Origin: Lolium rigidum
Lineage: Eukaryota > Streptophyta > Magnoliopsida > Poales > Poaceae
DNA: 64,000 bases
Direction of reading: 5' to 3'
Assembly: GCF_022539505.1 (NCBI RefSeq)
Contig: NC_061508.1
Coordinates: 60,494,033 to 60,558,032, forward strand
How positions within the stretch are numbered: position 1 is the stretch's first letter; each line of letters begins with the position of its first letter. A program made the translations under genes and the position numbers. Shown here in pieces: positions 22,280 to 33,947 of the stretch. Below the pieces are notes generated by a model. That model worked only from the letters and a program-made list of their open reading frames with translations. It ran no database searches and was not told where the DNA came from.

Positions 22280-22487
22280 GATCAAGACACGCTGCAAGGG
22301 GAGTCTCCACTTCTCAATCTCTTTACTTTGTTTTTGTCTTGCTTTATTTTATTTACTACTTTGTTTGCTGCACTAAATCAAAATACAAAAAAAATTAGTT
22401 GCTAGTTTTACTTTATTTGCTATCTTGTTTGCTATATCAAAAACACAAAAAAATTAGTTTACCCGCATTCACTTTACTTATTTCATC

Positions 22488-23132
22488 ATGTTTCCTTTTA
22501 ATTTTACTACAAAGAACATACCGGTAGGACGTGGGTCTATAGTCGGGAGAAATAATATAGAAGAATTCTTCAACCATGTTAGTACCATTGAAAATTTTGA
22601 AGATAGACACTTGATAGATCTTGCGCCTACTTATGAAATTGCTGCTGCGCATTTAGTTCGCTTGTTGGAAACTAAATTTGTTAATCTTAATCCTATAATC
22701 CAACACATGTTTTTCACGCTTGGTGATATGGAAGAAGGGGAAAAGAAAGATTTTGTTTTAGAAACCCTTCTTAGAGAATTTGGTGGTCTAGCAAGAGAAG
22801 CTAGAAAGGTGTTTGCTAAATTCAATATGCTTGGTTCTCCTACTAATTTTGCTAGTCTCCTTGAAAAGATGGATATGGATAGAATAAGATACACTAATAA
22901 TATTGATGATGGAGAGGAGATCAAAGCACCAATACCATGCAAGCTCCTAGCTATGAATGATGCACTAGAAAATAATTATGCTTGGCTTGTTCCAGAAAAT
23001 TTGTTTGATGAGAGTAGCACACCTAAGACTAATGAAAAGGGAGATGCTAAAACTTATGTATCTAATATAATATGCCTAGTTGAGAAAACTCCACACCTCG
23101 CTGAGAATGCACCACCCTTCGATAATACTTGA
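22488..23132 (+). CDS. Retroelement ORF, gag-like protein of unknown function
   Basis: Intact frame of 214 residues starting MFPFNFTTKNIPVGRG, 238 bases after the 5' LTR. The protein is mostly alpha-helical in appearance (AAAHLVRLLETKFVNL, EKKDFVLETLLREFGG, AREARKVFAKFNMLG), acidic overall, with no zinc knuckle, protease or membrane segment. Position after the primer site and length suggest a nucleocapsid or other structural function, or a remnant of gag. It is the only long frame in element C, and its lack of stops contrasts with other retroelement genes here; young age alone could explain that. No firm family assignment. Confidence 0.65.
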   Translation: MFPFNFTTKNIPVGRGSIVGRNNIEEFFNHVSTIENFEDRHLIDLAPTYEIAAAHLVRLLETKFVNLNPIIQHMFFTLGDMEEGEKKDFVLETLLREFGGLAREARKVFAKFNMLGSPTNFASLLEKMDMDRIRYTNNIDDGEEIKAPIPCKLLAMNDALENNYAWLVPENLFDESSTPKTNEKGDAKTYVSNIICLVEKTPHLAENAPPFDNT

Positions 23133-25735
23133 TACACACTTTCTGCGCCTAGCTGAAAGGCGTTAAAGAAAAGCGCTTATGGGAGACAACCCATGTTTTT
23201 ACCTACAGCACTTTGTTTTTATTTTGTGTCTTGGAAGTTGTTTACTACTGTAGCAACCTCTCCTTATCTTAGTTTTGAGTTTTGTTGTGCCAAGTTAAGC
23301 CGTTGATAGAAAAGTAAGTACTAGATTTGGATTACTGCGCAGTTCCAGATTTCTTTGCTGTCACGAATCTGAGCCCACTGCCCTGCTGGAAGCTCAGAAA
23401 ATTATGCCAATTTACGTGCATGATCCTCAGATATGTACGCAACTTTAATTCAATTTGAGCATTTTCATTTGAGCAAGTCTGGTGCCATTTTAAAATTCGT
23501 CAATACGAACTGTTCTGTTTTGACAGATTCTGCCTTTTATTTCGCATTGCCTCTTTCGCTATGTTGGATGAATTTCTTTGATCCACTAATGTCCAGTAGC
23601 ATTATGCAATGTCCAGAAGTGTTAAGAATGAGTGTGTCACCTCTGAATATGTCAATTTATATTGTGCACTAACCCTCTAATGAGTTGTTTCGAGTTTGGT
23701 GTGGAGGAAGTTTTCAAGGATCAAGAGAGGAGTATGATGCAACATGATCAAGGAGAGTGAAAGCTCTAAGCTTGGGGATGCACCCGGTGGTTCACCCCTG
23801 CATATATCAAGAAGACTCAAGCGTCTAAGCTTGGGGATGCCCAAGGCATCCCCTTCTTCATCAACAAATTATCAGGTTCCTCCCCTGAAACTACATTTTT
23901 ATTCGGCCACATCTTATGTGCTTTTTCTTGGAGCGTCGGTTTGTTTTTGTTTTTGTTTTGTTTGAATAAAATGGATCCTAGCATTCACTTTATGTGAGAG
24001 ATACACACTCCGCTGTAGCATATGGACAAATATGTCCTTGGTTTCTACTCATAGTATTCATGGCGAAGTTTCTCCTTCGTTAAATTGTTATATGGTTGGA
24101 ATTGGAAAATGATACATGTAGTAATTGCTATAAATGTTTTGGGTAATGTGATACTTGGCAATTGTTGTGCTCATGTTTAAGCTCTTGCATCATATGCTTT
24201 GCACCCATTAATGAAGAAATACATAGAGCATGCTAAAATTTGGTTTGCATATTTGGTTTCTCTAAGGTCTAGATAATTTCTAGTTTTGAGTTTGAACAAC
24301 AAGGAAGACGGTATAGAGTATTATAATGCTTTCAATATGTCTTTTATGTGAGTTTTGCTGTACTAGTTCATCCTTGTGTTTGCCTCAAATAACCTTGCTA
24401 GCCTAAACCTTGTATCGAGAGGGAATACTTCTCATGCATCCAAAATACTTGAGCCAACCACTATGCCATTTGTGTCCACCATACCTACCTACTACATGGT
24501 ATTTTCCAGCCATTCCAAAGTAAATTGCTTGAGTGCTACCTTTAAAATTCCATCATTCACCTTTGCAATATACAGCTCATGGGACAAATAGCTTAAAAAC
24601 TATTGTGGTATTGAATATGTAATTATGCACTTTATCTCTTATTAAGTTGCTTGTTGTGCGATAACCATGTTTACTGGGGAACGCCATCAACTCATTGTTG
24701 AATTTCATGTGAGTTGCTATGCATGTTCGTCTTGTCTGAAGTAAGGGCGATCTACACCGAGTTGAATGGTTTGAGCATGCATATTGTGAGAGAAGAACAT
24801 TGGGCCGCTAACTAAAGCCATGTTCCATGGTGGAAGTTTCAGTTTTGGACAAACATCCTCAAATCTCTAATGAGAAAAGAATTAATTGTTGTTGAATGCT
24901 TAAAGCATTAAAAGAGGAGTCCATTATCTGTTGTCTATGTTGTCCCGGTATGGATGTCTAAGTTGAGAATAATCAAAAGCGAGAAATCCAAATGCGAGCT
25001 TTCTCCTTAGACCTTTGTACAGAGCGGCATAGAGGTACCCCTTTGTGATACTTGGTTAAAGCATATGTATTGCGGTGATAATCCAGGTAGTCCAAGCTAA
25101 TTAGGACAAGGTGCGAGCACTATTAGTACACTATGCATGAGGCTTGCAACTTATAAGATATAATTTACATGATGCATATGCTTTATTACTACCGTTGACA
25201 AAATTGTTTCATGTTTTCAAAATCAAAGCTCTAGCACAAATATAGCAATCGATGCTTTTCCTCTATGAGGACCATTCTTTTTACTTTTATGTTGAGTCAG
25301 TTCACCTATTTCTCTCCACCTCAAGAAGCAAACACTAGTGTGAACTGTGCATTGATTCTTACATACTTGCTTATTGCACTTATTATATTACTCTATGTTG
25401 ACAATATCCATGAGATATACATGTTACAAGTTGAAAGCAACTGCTGAAACTTAATCTTCTTTTGTGTTGCTTCAATACCTTTACTTCGAATTATTGCTTT
25501 ATGAGTTAACTCTTATGCAAGACTTATTGATGCTTGTCTTGAAGTGCTATTCATGAAAAGTCTTTGCTTTATGATTCACTTGTTTACTCATGTCATACAC
25601 ATTGTTTTGATCGCTGCATTCTCTACATATGCTTTACAAATAGTATGATCAAGTTTATGATGGCATGTCACTCCAGAAATTATCTTTGTTATCGTTTTAC
25701 CTGCTCGGGACGAGCAGAACTAAGCTTGGGGATGC
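23133..25735 (+). other. Element C non-coding internal region with structured modules and 3' purine tract
   Basis: After the ORF come AAAAGCGCTTATGGGAGACA (with ATGGG/CCCAT able to pair), a TTCTGTTTTGACAGATT block near 23514, two AAGCTTGGGGATGC copies (23768, 23828), and a stretch at 24386-24690 shared with element A. The last 15 bases, TAAGCTTGGGGATGC (25721-25735), abut the 3' LTR and act as the purine tract, so the internal AAGCTTGGGGATGC copies are extra copies of the priming motif. A short open frame at 24376-24591 (71 codons) lies in the A/C-conserved part; coding is unproven. Confidence 0.7.
23833..23853 (+). other. Perfect 9-bp hairpin GGGGATGCC-CAA-GGCATCCCC in element C
   Basis: Left arm 23833-23841, loop 23842-23844, right arm 23845-23853, preceded by AAGCTT. 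Same structure as in element A at 2519 and 3453. Confidence 0.75.
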
Positions 25736-27336
25736 CGATACGTCTCCAACGTATCGATAATTTCTTGTGTTCCATGCCACATTATTGATGTTATCTACAT
25801 GTTTTATGCACACTTTATATCATATTCGTGCATTTTCTGGAACTAACCTATTAACAAGATGCCGAAGTGCCGCTTGTCGTTTTCTGCTGTTTTTGGTTTC
25901 AGAAATCCTAGTAAAGAAATATTCTCGGAATTGGACGAAATAAAAGCCCGGAGGCCTATTTTCTCACGAAGCTTCCGGAAGTCCGAAGGAGAGACGAAGA
26001 GGGGCCACGGGGTGGCCAAACCCTAGGGCGGCGCGGCCCCCCTTGGCCGCGCCGGCCTGTGGTTTGGGCCCCCGTGCCGCCTCTTGACTTGCCCTTCCGC
26101 CTACAAATAGCCTCCGTGACGAAACCCCCAGCACCGAGAGCCACGATACGGAAAACATTACTGAGACGCCGTCGCCGCCGATCCCATCTCGGGGGATCCT
26201 GGAGATCGCCTCCGGCACCCTGCCGGAGAGGGGAATCATCCCCCGGAGGACTCTACACCGCCATGGTCGCCTCCGGAGTGATGAGTGAGTAGTCTACCCC
26301 TGGACTATGGGTCCATAGCAGTAGCTAGATGGTTGTCTTCTCCCCATTGTGCTATCATTGTCGGATCTTGTGAGCTGCCTATCATGATCAAGATCATCTA
26401 TATGTAATTCTATATGTTGCGTTTGTTGGGATCCGATGAATAGAGAATACTTGTTATGTTGATTATCAAAGTTATGCTTATGTGTTGTTTATGATCTTGC
26501 ATGCTCTCCGTTATTAGTAGATGCTCTGGCCAAGTAGATGCTTTTAACTCCAAGAGGGAGTACTTATGCTCGATAGTGGGTTCATGCCCGCATTGACACC
26601 GGGACAGATGACGTAAAGTTCTAAGGTTGTGTTGTGCTCGTTGCCACTAGGGATAAAACATTGATGCTATGTCTAAGGATGTAGTTGTTGATTACATTAC
26701 GCACCATACTTAATGCAATTGTCTCGTTGCTTGCAACTTAATACTGGAGGGGGTTCGGATGATAACCCGAAGGTGGACTTTTTAGGCATAGATGCAGCTT
26801 GGATGGCGGTCTATGTACTTTGTCGTAATGCCCAATTAAATCTCACTATACTCATCATGATATGTATGTGCATGGTCATGCTCTCTTTATTTGTCAATTG
26901 CCCAACTGTAATTTGTTCACCCAACATGCTTGTTCGTCTTATGGGAGAGACACCTCTAGTGAACTGTGGACCCCGGTCCAATTCTCTTTATCGAAATACA
27001 ATCTACTCGCAATACTTGTTTCTACTGTTTTCTCTCGCAAACAATCATCTTCCACACAATACGGTTAATCCTTTGTTACAGCAAGCCGGTGAGATTGACA
27101 ACCTCACTGTTTCGTTGGGGCAAAGTAGCTTGGTTGTGTTGTGCAGGTTCCACGTTGGCGCCGGAATCTCTCGGTGTTGCGCCGCACTACATCCCGCCGC
27201 CATCAACCTTCAACGTGCTTCTTGGCTCCTCCTGGTTCGATAAACCTTGGTTTCTTTCTGAGGGAAAACTTGCTGCTGTGCGCATCATACCTTCCTCTTG
27301 GGGTTGCCCAACGAACGTGTGAAATACACGCCATCA
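25736..27336 (+). repeat. 3' LTR of element C
   Basis: Matches 20652-22250. The first base is C rather than T (CGATACG), a point change in the terminal TG. Ends CACGCCATCA, followed by the GTGGC duplication. Confidence 0.95.
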
Positions 27337-27341
27337 GTGGC

Positions 27342-28870
27342 CTAAGCCCATTAGTGATGATCTCGTCATTAAGAAATGCCATAATTATAAGATCAACATA
27401 AAATCATTAGTATTGAGCACATCACCAAGTCATAAATATCATAGAAATAAATTTCATAACGTAATATTCAAAACTTATGATAGATTACCATAATTTTGCT
27501 CAACATCATCTTATAACAATAAATTTATCCTTAAAAGATATTAAGTAGAAAACATCATTACACACATCAAGTGTTAACATGTTTTATATTCATATTTTCG
27601 GACATTATTTTCTGTTTAAAATAGTGCAAAAACTTAAAACATAAAACATAATAGCTATTCTAAAATGCACTAAAATAGACAGGAAAGGTCATGAAACAAA
27701 AACTGCAGCCCATATTCTAATTTGGCCTGTGGCCTGTGACAAAACATTGGCCCATTAAGGCTCCCCAAGCCCACAACCTACCCGCAATGTGCTGGACCGT
27801 TGGATTTGATCCAACGGATGTCCTTGCGACGCGGTCGCACATAACGGCCAGGGGGTCAAACCCTAATCCCATTCTTTCCCTCCCCCGTTTCTCACGCAGC
27901 CACGACCAAAAGCGGCGGCGCCGAGCTCCGGGTCCATGGCGGCGCGGTGGCTCTGCTCGCCGGCGCTCGCGTGCAGCGATTGCTGCTGCGCGCAGCTCTG
28001 TCGTGCCCAGCTTCCCGTGCACAGAGCCGGCGGTGGCCGGAAGGCCTGCCCGTCCACGGCGGCGAGAGATGCCGACTTCCATGGCGTCTCGGTGGCCCCC
28101 GTTCGCCGATGGAGCGTGCCTTGGCTTGAGGCCGCGCGCTCCTCCGTCGAACGGCGGTCGCCGTGTCGTGCGGGGCAAAGGGCTTCCCCGGGAGGGTCTG
28201 CAGTCGGGCGGAGGGTCGGCACAGGCGTACGTTGCCGGTGGCGGCGACCGGTGCGGAGGCCTGCGATCCCTTCCTTCATTCCGCGCCGTGGCGCGTCCTC
28301 CCTCTCGTCCTCTCCGTCGGGAGAAGGACCGTTCGCCGGCGCCTAAAACGGCCTTTAGAAGACGATGGCGGTGCGCATGGCACAGAGACCATGCGCGTCT
28401 CGTCCATTTGTTGCGGCGCCGGCCACCATCAAGCATCTTGCCGGTGCCGAGAACGGCCATTAGGAGGCGATGGCGACGCGCATGGCATGGCGGCCGTGCG
28501 CCTCGTCATCCATGAGCTGCCGGCACTTCATACGGTAATATTTCCCGAACCCTAAACCATCGGATTTATTCTTGAATTGGGATTCTAGGGTTCAGGAACA
28601 TTTGGGGAATTTCTTGATTTAACATTTGGAGTCAGGGACATTTGCAATTCCCCTCCAGATTCATCAGAACCGAGCCAGAAAAGATCCAACCAACATATTA
28701 ATTTGAGACTAACAGAAACTTAACATATGATGACTTTGATCACCATGAGCTAACAGTGCAACATTAGGCATTAAAAATATGCAGTAAGCACTAAGATGAC
28801 AGTTATTAGACCTTAACTTAAGCAATTAACATTGATCGTGGTCTAATATGGGTTCTAAAATGAGATTAAA
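27342..28870. other. Element D 5' internal part with GC-rich gene-like block (27740-28560)
   Basis: About 400 bases of AT-rich DNA are followed by a block of about 800 bases that is strongly GC-rich, then AT-rich DNA up to the primer site. Read on the plus strand the block looks like the 5' end of a plant gene: TCAAACCCTAATCCC, an ATG at 27936 with 136 open codons (MAARWLCSPALACSD), and CATACGGTAATATTT near 28528 as a possible splice donor. Minus-strand frames of up to 247 codons also exist, so coding direction is uncertain. An imperfect tandem repeat of about 105 bases is visible (ACGGCCTTTAGAAGACGATGG at 28349 versus ACGGCCATTAGGAGGCGATGG at 28453). Either a long copia leader or a captured host fragment. 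Confidence 0.45.
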
Positions 28871-28872
28871 CT

Positions 28873-28884
28873 GCTCTGATACCA
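28873..28884 (-). other. Primer binding site of element D (initiator tRNA-Met)
   Basis: On the minus strand TGGTATCAGAGC follows the LTR after one base; this is the standard plant copia primer site. Confidence 0.95.
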
Positions 28885-28885
28885 T

Positions 28886-29379
28886 TGTTAGAGTCTATTA
28901 GCCTTAAGCTAATCAACATAAGGATCTAATCTCGAATTAGAACACCAACTTACGATTAGAATTTGTGTACCTGAGATGGCCAGCGATGACCCTCTCTGCC
29001 TGTTCGCTGCAGAGATGCTGAAAAGCTTGGAGAAGAAGATGATCATGGGCAGCACGCCTCCTGGTCGCCCGTGGTGGTGGTCTTCCCGTCACTTCTGGCC
29101 TCCCTAGATCGGTAGGGTGAGGGAATGTCGGGGAGCAAATCTAGCAGATCGTGAATCATGTTTCTCCATTGCTATTTGCCCCTCCCTTATATATGGCCCA
29201 GTGTGACAGGGGACCAAAACCACCTGTTAGTTATCGATGCCCCCGATCAGGGCGTGCACGAGAAAAAGTCACGTAGGTGAAAAGGTCCTGGACGTTGGTC
29301 CTGTGGGCCCCACTTTAATCTGGACGTTATGCTTTTGACTTTTCCCTTTTATCTGTTAAACTAACAGATCAACCCAACA
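28886..29379 (-). repeat. 5' LTR of copia element D
   Basis: 494 bases matching 17100-17591, adjacent to the primer site and flanked outside by the ACTAC duplication (29380-29384). Confidence 0.95.
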
Positions 29380-29442
29380 ACTACAACTCATAAATTTTGT
29401 CACACTCGTGTCATCCGGAATGAAAGAAAACGCCAGCAAGAT

Positions 29443-29614
29443 TTTTTGAAACAGGGTTAAGTGTGTTTAGAAGGAACTAGACACTTTTTTGATATAGTAG
29501 AAGCGGGACTACAATTTCGAAATTCGTTCCTGACAGGCATCGAACTCCGGTCATTAGGTTGCGCCACTGCGACCCCAACCACTGAGCTAAGTCCACGTTG
29601 TCAAAAAAAAAAAA
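29443..29614 (-). mobile_element. tRNA-derived SINE with 11-bp target duplication
   Basis: The minus strand contains a Pol III A box (TAGCTCAGTGG, about 29583-29593) and B box (GGAGTTCGATGCC, about 29537-29549) at tRNA spacing. GCCAGCAAGAT occurs on both sides (29432-29442 and 29615-29625). The minus-strand 3' end is CAAAAAA; twelve Ts adjoin the 5' end. Length 172 bases. It resembles the Au-SINE group of grasses, but that is not established here. Confidence 0.8.
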
Positions 29615-29625
29615 GCCAGCAAGAT

Positions 29626-29935
29626 AAAAGCGAAGCGAGAAATTAGACACGAATCAATGCAAATCATCTTGACGTGTCACTTTGTTTACTTTTTTTCTGT
29701 TGCTTATGTCCTTTGCGACTTTGGTTAATATCCGGAAAGAGGAAATGAGCGTAATCACCAATAATATGATACTACATGATTTACACCATACGACACCCAT
29801 AAAAATGCTTCTAAGTTGAACCATATGTTATACACCTGTGGAACAATTTGATACGCAGTGAATATAAAAAACATCACGACCGTTTTTATCTTGGATCAAA
29901 CTTTTACGACCGTCCGTGTTATGCAGGAAAACCAA
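29626..29935. other. Short spacer, nothing recognised
   Basis: AT-rich sequence between the SINE and the LINE. An open frame runs from 29848 across the LINE edge, but its first 34 codons are flank, not gene. Confidence 0.5.
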
Positions 29936-29949
29936 CCGAGGAAGAACAT

Positions 29950-32900
29950 CTGGATAGTTACCCGGCTGAGAGTCTTCGTCGTCAGACAAGTATGGATCAC
30001 ACGATCATTCAGGAAAGTGATGGAAGGAAAGGAGGCTTGATGATGGCTTGGAGGAAGGAATTTCAAATTTATCGCCTTGATGCATGTTCAAATTATATTG
30101 ATGTCCGTATTGTGGAAGACGCTGACAAGGAATGGAGATTTACTGGTATGTATGGGGAATTCAAATGGCAAGACAAATATAAAACTTGGGACAGAATTCG
30201 ATCGACCCACCATCAAAATACGCTTCCCTGGCTAATTATGGGTGATTTAAATGAAATTCTCTTTGATAGTGAAAAGGATGGGGGCAGACTTAGACCACAA
30301 AGATTTATGAAGGATTTCCATGACGCCCTAGATGACTGTAATTTATCGGATATTGGCTACATTGGTGACAAGTTTACATGGCATAGGGGTGCTATGAGGG
30401 AACGACTGCATAGGGGTTTGGCGAATGCTAGTTGGAGCCAGATGCAAAATAATGCTGCTATTATCCACCTGGAATATAATCACTCTGACCACATACCTCT
30501 CTTATTAGACACTGAATATTACTCGGCAGTTCAGGCGGGTCTGAATATGAAGCAATCAAGATTTGAAGCAAAGTGGTTTAAAGAGGAGGGTTTTAAGGAG
30601 ATCGTCAAGGACAAGTGGATGGAAGCAGGTCAAAACTCGTCGAGTGCAGTGCTTGATCGGTTAAAGGCCATGCATGATGGGCTGCATGCATGGGATAGAA
30701 ACTTTCTCCAAAGGCCAAAGTGACGACAGAGGAATGTCCAAAGGGAACTAGAGACTTTGATGAGAGGGCCTCTAAATCCGAGTGATGACCAGAGAAAAAA
30801 GGAATTGGCCCAGCTAATAGAGAATTTGCTTGAACAATAGGAAATCAAATGGTGCCAAAGATCCCGCGCAAATTGGATTCAAAATGGGGATAGAAATACC
30901 AATTTCTTCCATAATTATGCTACTGCTAGGAAGAAGAAGAATTTTATTAAGAGGATAAAGAATGCAACCGGAGATTTTCTTGAAGGTACGGATAACATCA
31001 AACCCCTGGTTTTGGATTATTTCACTAACCTATTTGCTTCTGGAAACAATGTGATAGATCCCAATTTCTTGGAGAAAATTACCCCTAGAATTACAAGTGA
31101 GATGAATAGTAGATTGCTAGCCCCCTTTACAGCAGAAGATGTTAAAAAGCAAGTGTTTAGTATCGGCGATTTGAAAGCTCCTGGCCCGGATGGGTTGCAT
31201 GCCCTTTTTTATAAAAGATTCTGGCATTTGGTAGGACATGATATTACCCAGGCAGTCCTGAAATCTATAAATGACAAGGTTATCCCTAATGGTTGGAATG
31301 AAACAGTGATTGTTCTAATTCCAAAGGTTGATTCTCCTGAAGAAGTTGCACAGTTTAGGCCAATATCCCTATGTAATGTGGTATACAAGATCATCTCGAA
31401 AATGTTGGCAGTAAGGTTGAAGGTTTTGTTACAAGAGATCATTTCTCCAACACAAAGTGCTTTTGTTTCTGGAAGGTTAATTACAGATAATGTTTTAGTT
31501 GCATATGAGTGCGTCCATAAAATAAAGAATAAGAGAAAAGGCAAAATAGAGATCTGTGCAGTAAAACTAGACATGCATAAAGCATATGATAGGATTGAAT
31601 GGAATTTTTTAAAGGAGATGATGTTGAGATTGGGGTTCCACAGTCAGTGGGTGGATCTCATCATGGAATGTGTTACTTCAGTATCCTATTCTATTAGAGT
31701 TAACTCGGAATTAACTGAAGAGTTTTTCCCTACTAGAGGCATCAGACAAGGTGATCCCTTGTCCCCTTATTTGTTCCTTTTGTGTGCAGAAGGTCTCTCA
31801 AGTTGCTTGTAACATGCAGAGGAGATTGGTGGCATTGAAGGGATCAAAGTGTGCAGGAATGCACCATCAGTTTCTCACCTCTTATTTGCTGATGATTCTT
31901 TGATTCTCTTAAAGGCGGATTTAAATAATGCAATCTCGTTGAAACAAGTTCTTGATACTTATTGTGAAAATTCGGGACAATTAATAAGTGGCGAAGTCAA
32001 GCATCTTCTTTAGTCCAAATACTACAGTGGAAGTCCGAGAAGATATGTGCAACATTCTAGACATTAATACAGAGGCACTATCTGACAAATACTTGGGCTT
32101 ACCTGCCCTTGTGGGAGCGGATCGCAGTGACTGCTTCATGTACTTCGTGGAAAGAGTCTTACAGAGATTAAAAGGTTGGATGGAGAAACTACTATCCATT
32201 GGTGGTAAGGAAATTTTGTTGAAAGCAGTAATTCAATCCATACCAGTCTATGCAATGTCGGTTTTTCTTCTACCGAAAAATATTTGCAAAAAGATTACTG
32301 ATTTGATTGCTCAGTTTTGGTGGGGTGATAATGACCAAGGTAAAAAAATGCATTGGTACTCTTGGTGGAAACTTTGCTTTCCGAAGAACGAGGGAGGAAT
32401 GGGATTTCGAGACCTACACTCCTTTAATCTTGCAATGCTAGCAAAACAGGTATGGAGATTAATTGACTGTCCGAACTCTCTTTGTGCCCAAGTTTTAAGA
32501 GCAAAATATTACCCCTCGGGAGACATTCTAAAGGCGGGTCCCAAGGCTGGTCTTCTTTTACTTGGCAGAGCCTAGTGGCAGGGATTCAAACTTTCAAACG
32601 AGGGTATATTTGGAGAGTAGGAAGTGGAGATCTGATTCAGATTTGGAAGGACCCATGGATTCCATCTAGCCCGGATAGGCGAATTATCACACCAAGAAAT
32701 GGGTGCATTTTATCCAGAGTCTCGGAGCTAGTGGATCCGATCACTGGTACATGGGATATAGATCTTGTCCAGTCAAATTTTCATCCGATTGATGTACAAA
32801 GAATCCTTCAGATTCCCCTTAATAATAATGGCTTCGAGGATTTTATCTCCTGGCATTTCACTAAGACGGGGTTTTTTTCAGTAAGATCGGCATATCATGT

Positions 32901-33947
32901 TGAGTGGAAGCATCAATTCAATGGGGTAACCTGTCGATCACTAATATCAGGTACATCTCTAAATAACCCGACTTGGAAAATTCTGTGGAGTCTTGATGTT
33001 TCTGCAAAAGTAAAAATTTATATATGGAGAGTGTTGCATGGGGTCCTACCTCTGAAAGCTATCCTGCTAAGTAGACATATTGGTACAAGTGATATATGTC
33101 CAGTATGTAATGCTGAAAGAGAAGATGTACTACATTTGTTATTCAAGTGCACAGCTGCAGCAGCCATTTGGAATGGTCTTGGATTGGGAACTATGATTAC
33201 CAACTACATTACGATGGCCGTTCGGGATCGCAAGTCCTGTCGGAAATTCTGAAAACTCCAGTAAGACCCCTCCCAGGTTATGACTTGATCATGATACCTA
33301 ATGTTGTTGCAGTGGCTGCTTGGTATATTTGGTGGATCCGAAGGAAATTATCGCATGGGGAAGAAGTACCGCTGATATCACAATGCATAAACTCTATTAA
33401 AGGGATTACTGCTAATTCCGCAAAGGTAAAGTCATGCTCGTTGGAAACTAAGGAGACATGGCAAAGACCAAGATCGTCTATAGTTAAACTGAATGTCGAT
33501 GCGGCATACAGTTTGGAAACCGGTACAGGTGCATCGGGAGCAGTTTTGAGAAACTGTAGAGGGGATTTCATCACGGCGGCGTCGACGTTTATACCGCATG
33601 TGGCTTCAGCCAATATGGCGGAAGCAACGGCGATGTTGCATGGCCTCTCCTTGGCCAATCGTCTTGGGTACAGTCATATTGAGGCAGAATCTGACTCCCT
33701 GGAAGTGATCAATTTATGCTCTGGTACGGACCGAATCTGGAGCGATGCAGTGGCCATATATGCAGACATTCTGGTACAAGCTGGAGGGATTGGGAATGTT
33801 GAATTTAGGCATTGTAGGAGAGATGCAAACAAAGTAGCTCATGAAATAGCTAAGAACTGTCTCTCTAGTTCCACTAGCTGTAGTTGGGTTGCTGAACCCC
33901 CTAGTTTCATCCTGCAAACTCTCCTGAACGATGTAACGATTGTTTGA
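29950..33947 (+). pseudogene. LINE ORF2: endonuclease, reverse transcriptase, zf-RVT and RNase H, inactivated
   Basis: Domains in order: AP-type endonuclease without its N-terminus (IMGDLNEIL, GDKFTWHRG, SDHIPLLL; about 30000-30510); linker; reverse transcriptase (KAPGPDGLHALFY, QFRPISLCNVVYKIISK, KLDMHKAYDRIEW, GIRQGDPLSPYLFLL, then HLLFADDSLIL at about 31876); thumb region; zinc-binding zf-RVT (CPVCNAEREDVLHLLFKC); RNase H (LNVDAAYS, GASGAVLRNCRGDF, AEATAMLHGL, EAESDSLEV) to stop 33945-33947. Damage: stops at 30721-30723, 30838-30840 and 31810-31812; frameshifts near 31989, 32552 and 33230. Had it been intact it would nick target DNA and copy its RNA there. Confidence 0.93.

Larger units (their letters stand above)
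20652..27336 (+). mobile_element. Gypsy element C, complete and non-autonomous, nested in D
   Basis: LTRs at 20652-22250 and 25736-27336 flank 3.5 kb of internal DNA. The 5-bp duplication GTGGC sits at 20647-20651 and 27337-27341. A tRNA-Asp-type primer site and a purine-rich end are in place. The internal region codes for only one 214-residue protein, without protease, RT, RNase H or integrase, so movement needed enzymes from a relative. It inserted into copia element D. Total length 6685 bp. Confidence 0.96.
17100..29379 (-). mobile_element. Copia element D, minus strand, interrupted by element C
   Basis: Two nearly identical LTRs (17100-17591 and 28886-29379) start TGTTAG and end CCAACA on the plus strand, and the flanks carry the 5-bp duplication ACTAC (17095-17099 and 29380-29384). 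The minus-strand orientation is set by an initiator tRNA-Met primer site next to the right LTR and a purine tract next to the left one. After subtracting element C and its duplication, 4.6 kb of internal sequence remains, holding a decayed reverse transcriptase/RNase H region, AT-rich non-coding DNA and a GC-rich gene-like block. No gag or integrase was recognised. The LTR copies differ at about three positions, so the insertion is young compared with its dead coding region; it was probably mobilised in trans. Confidence 0.95.

Noticed and set aside
17100..29379. Autonomous copia element
   Set aside because: Only decayed RT/RNase H pieces found; no gag, protease or integrase.
29848..30723. 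Complete 291-residue endonuclease gene starting at 29848
   Set aside because: The start lies in flanking DNA left of the 14-bp target duplication; the LINE is truncated at 29950.
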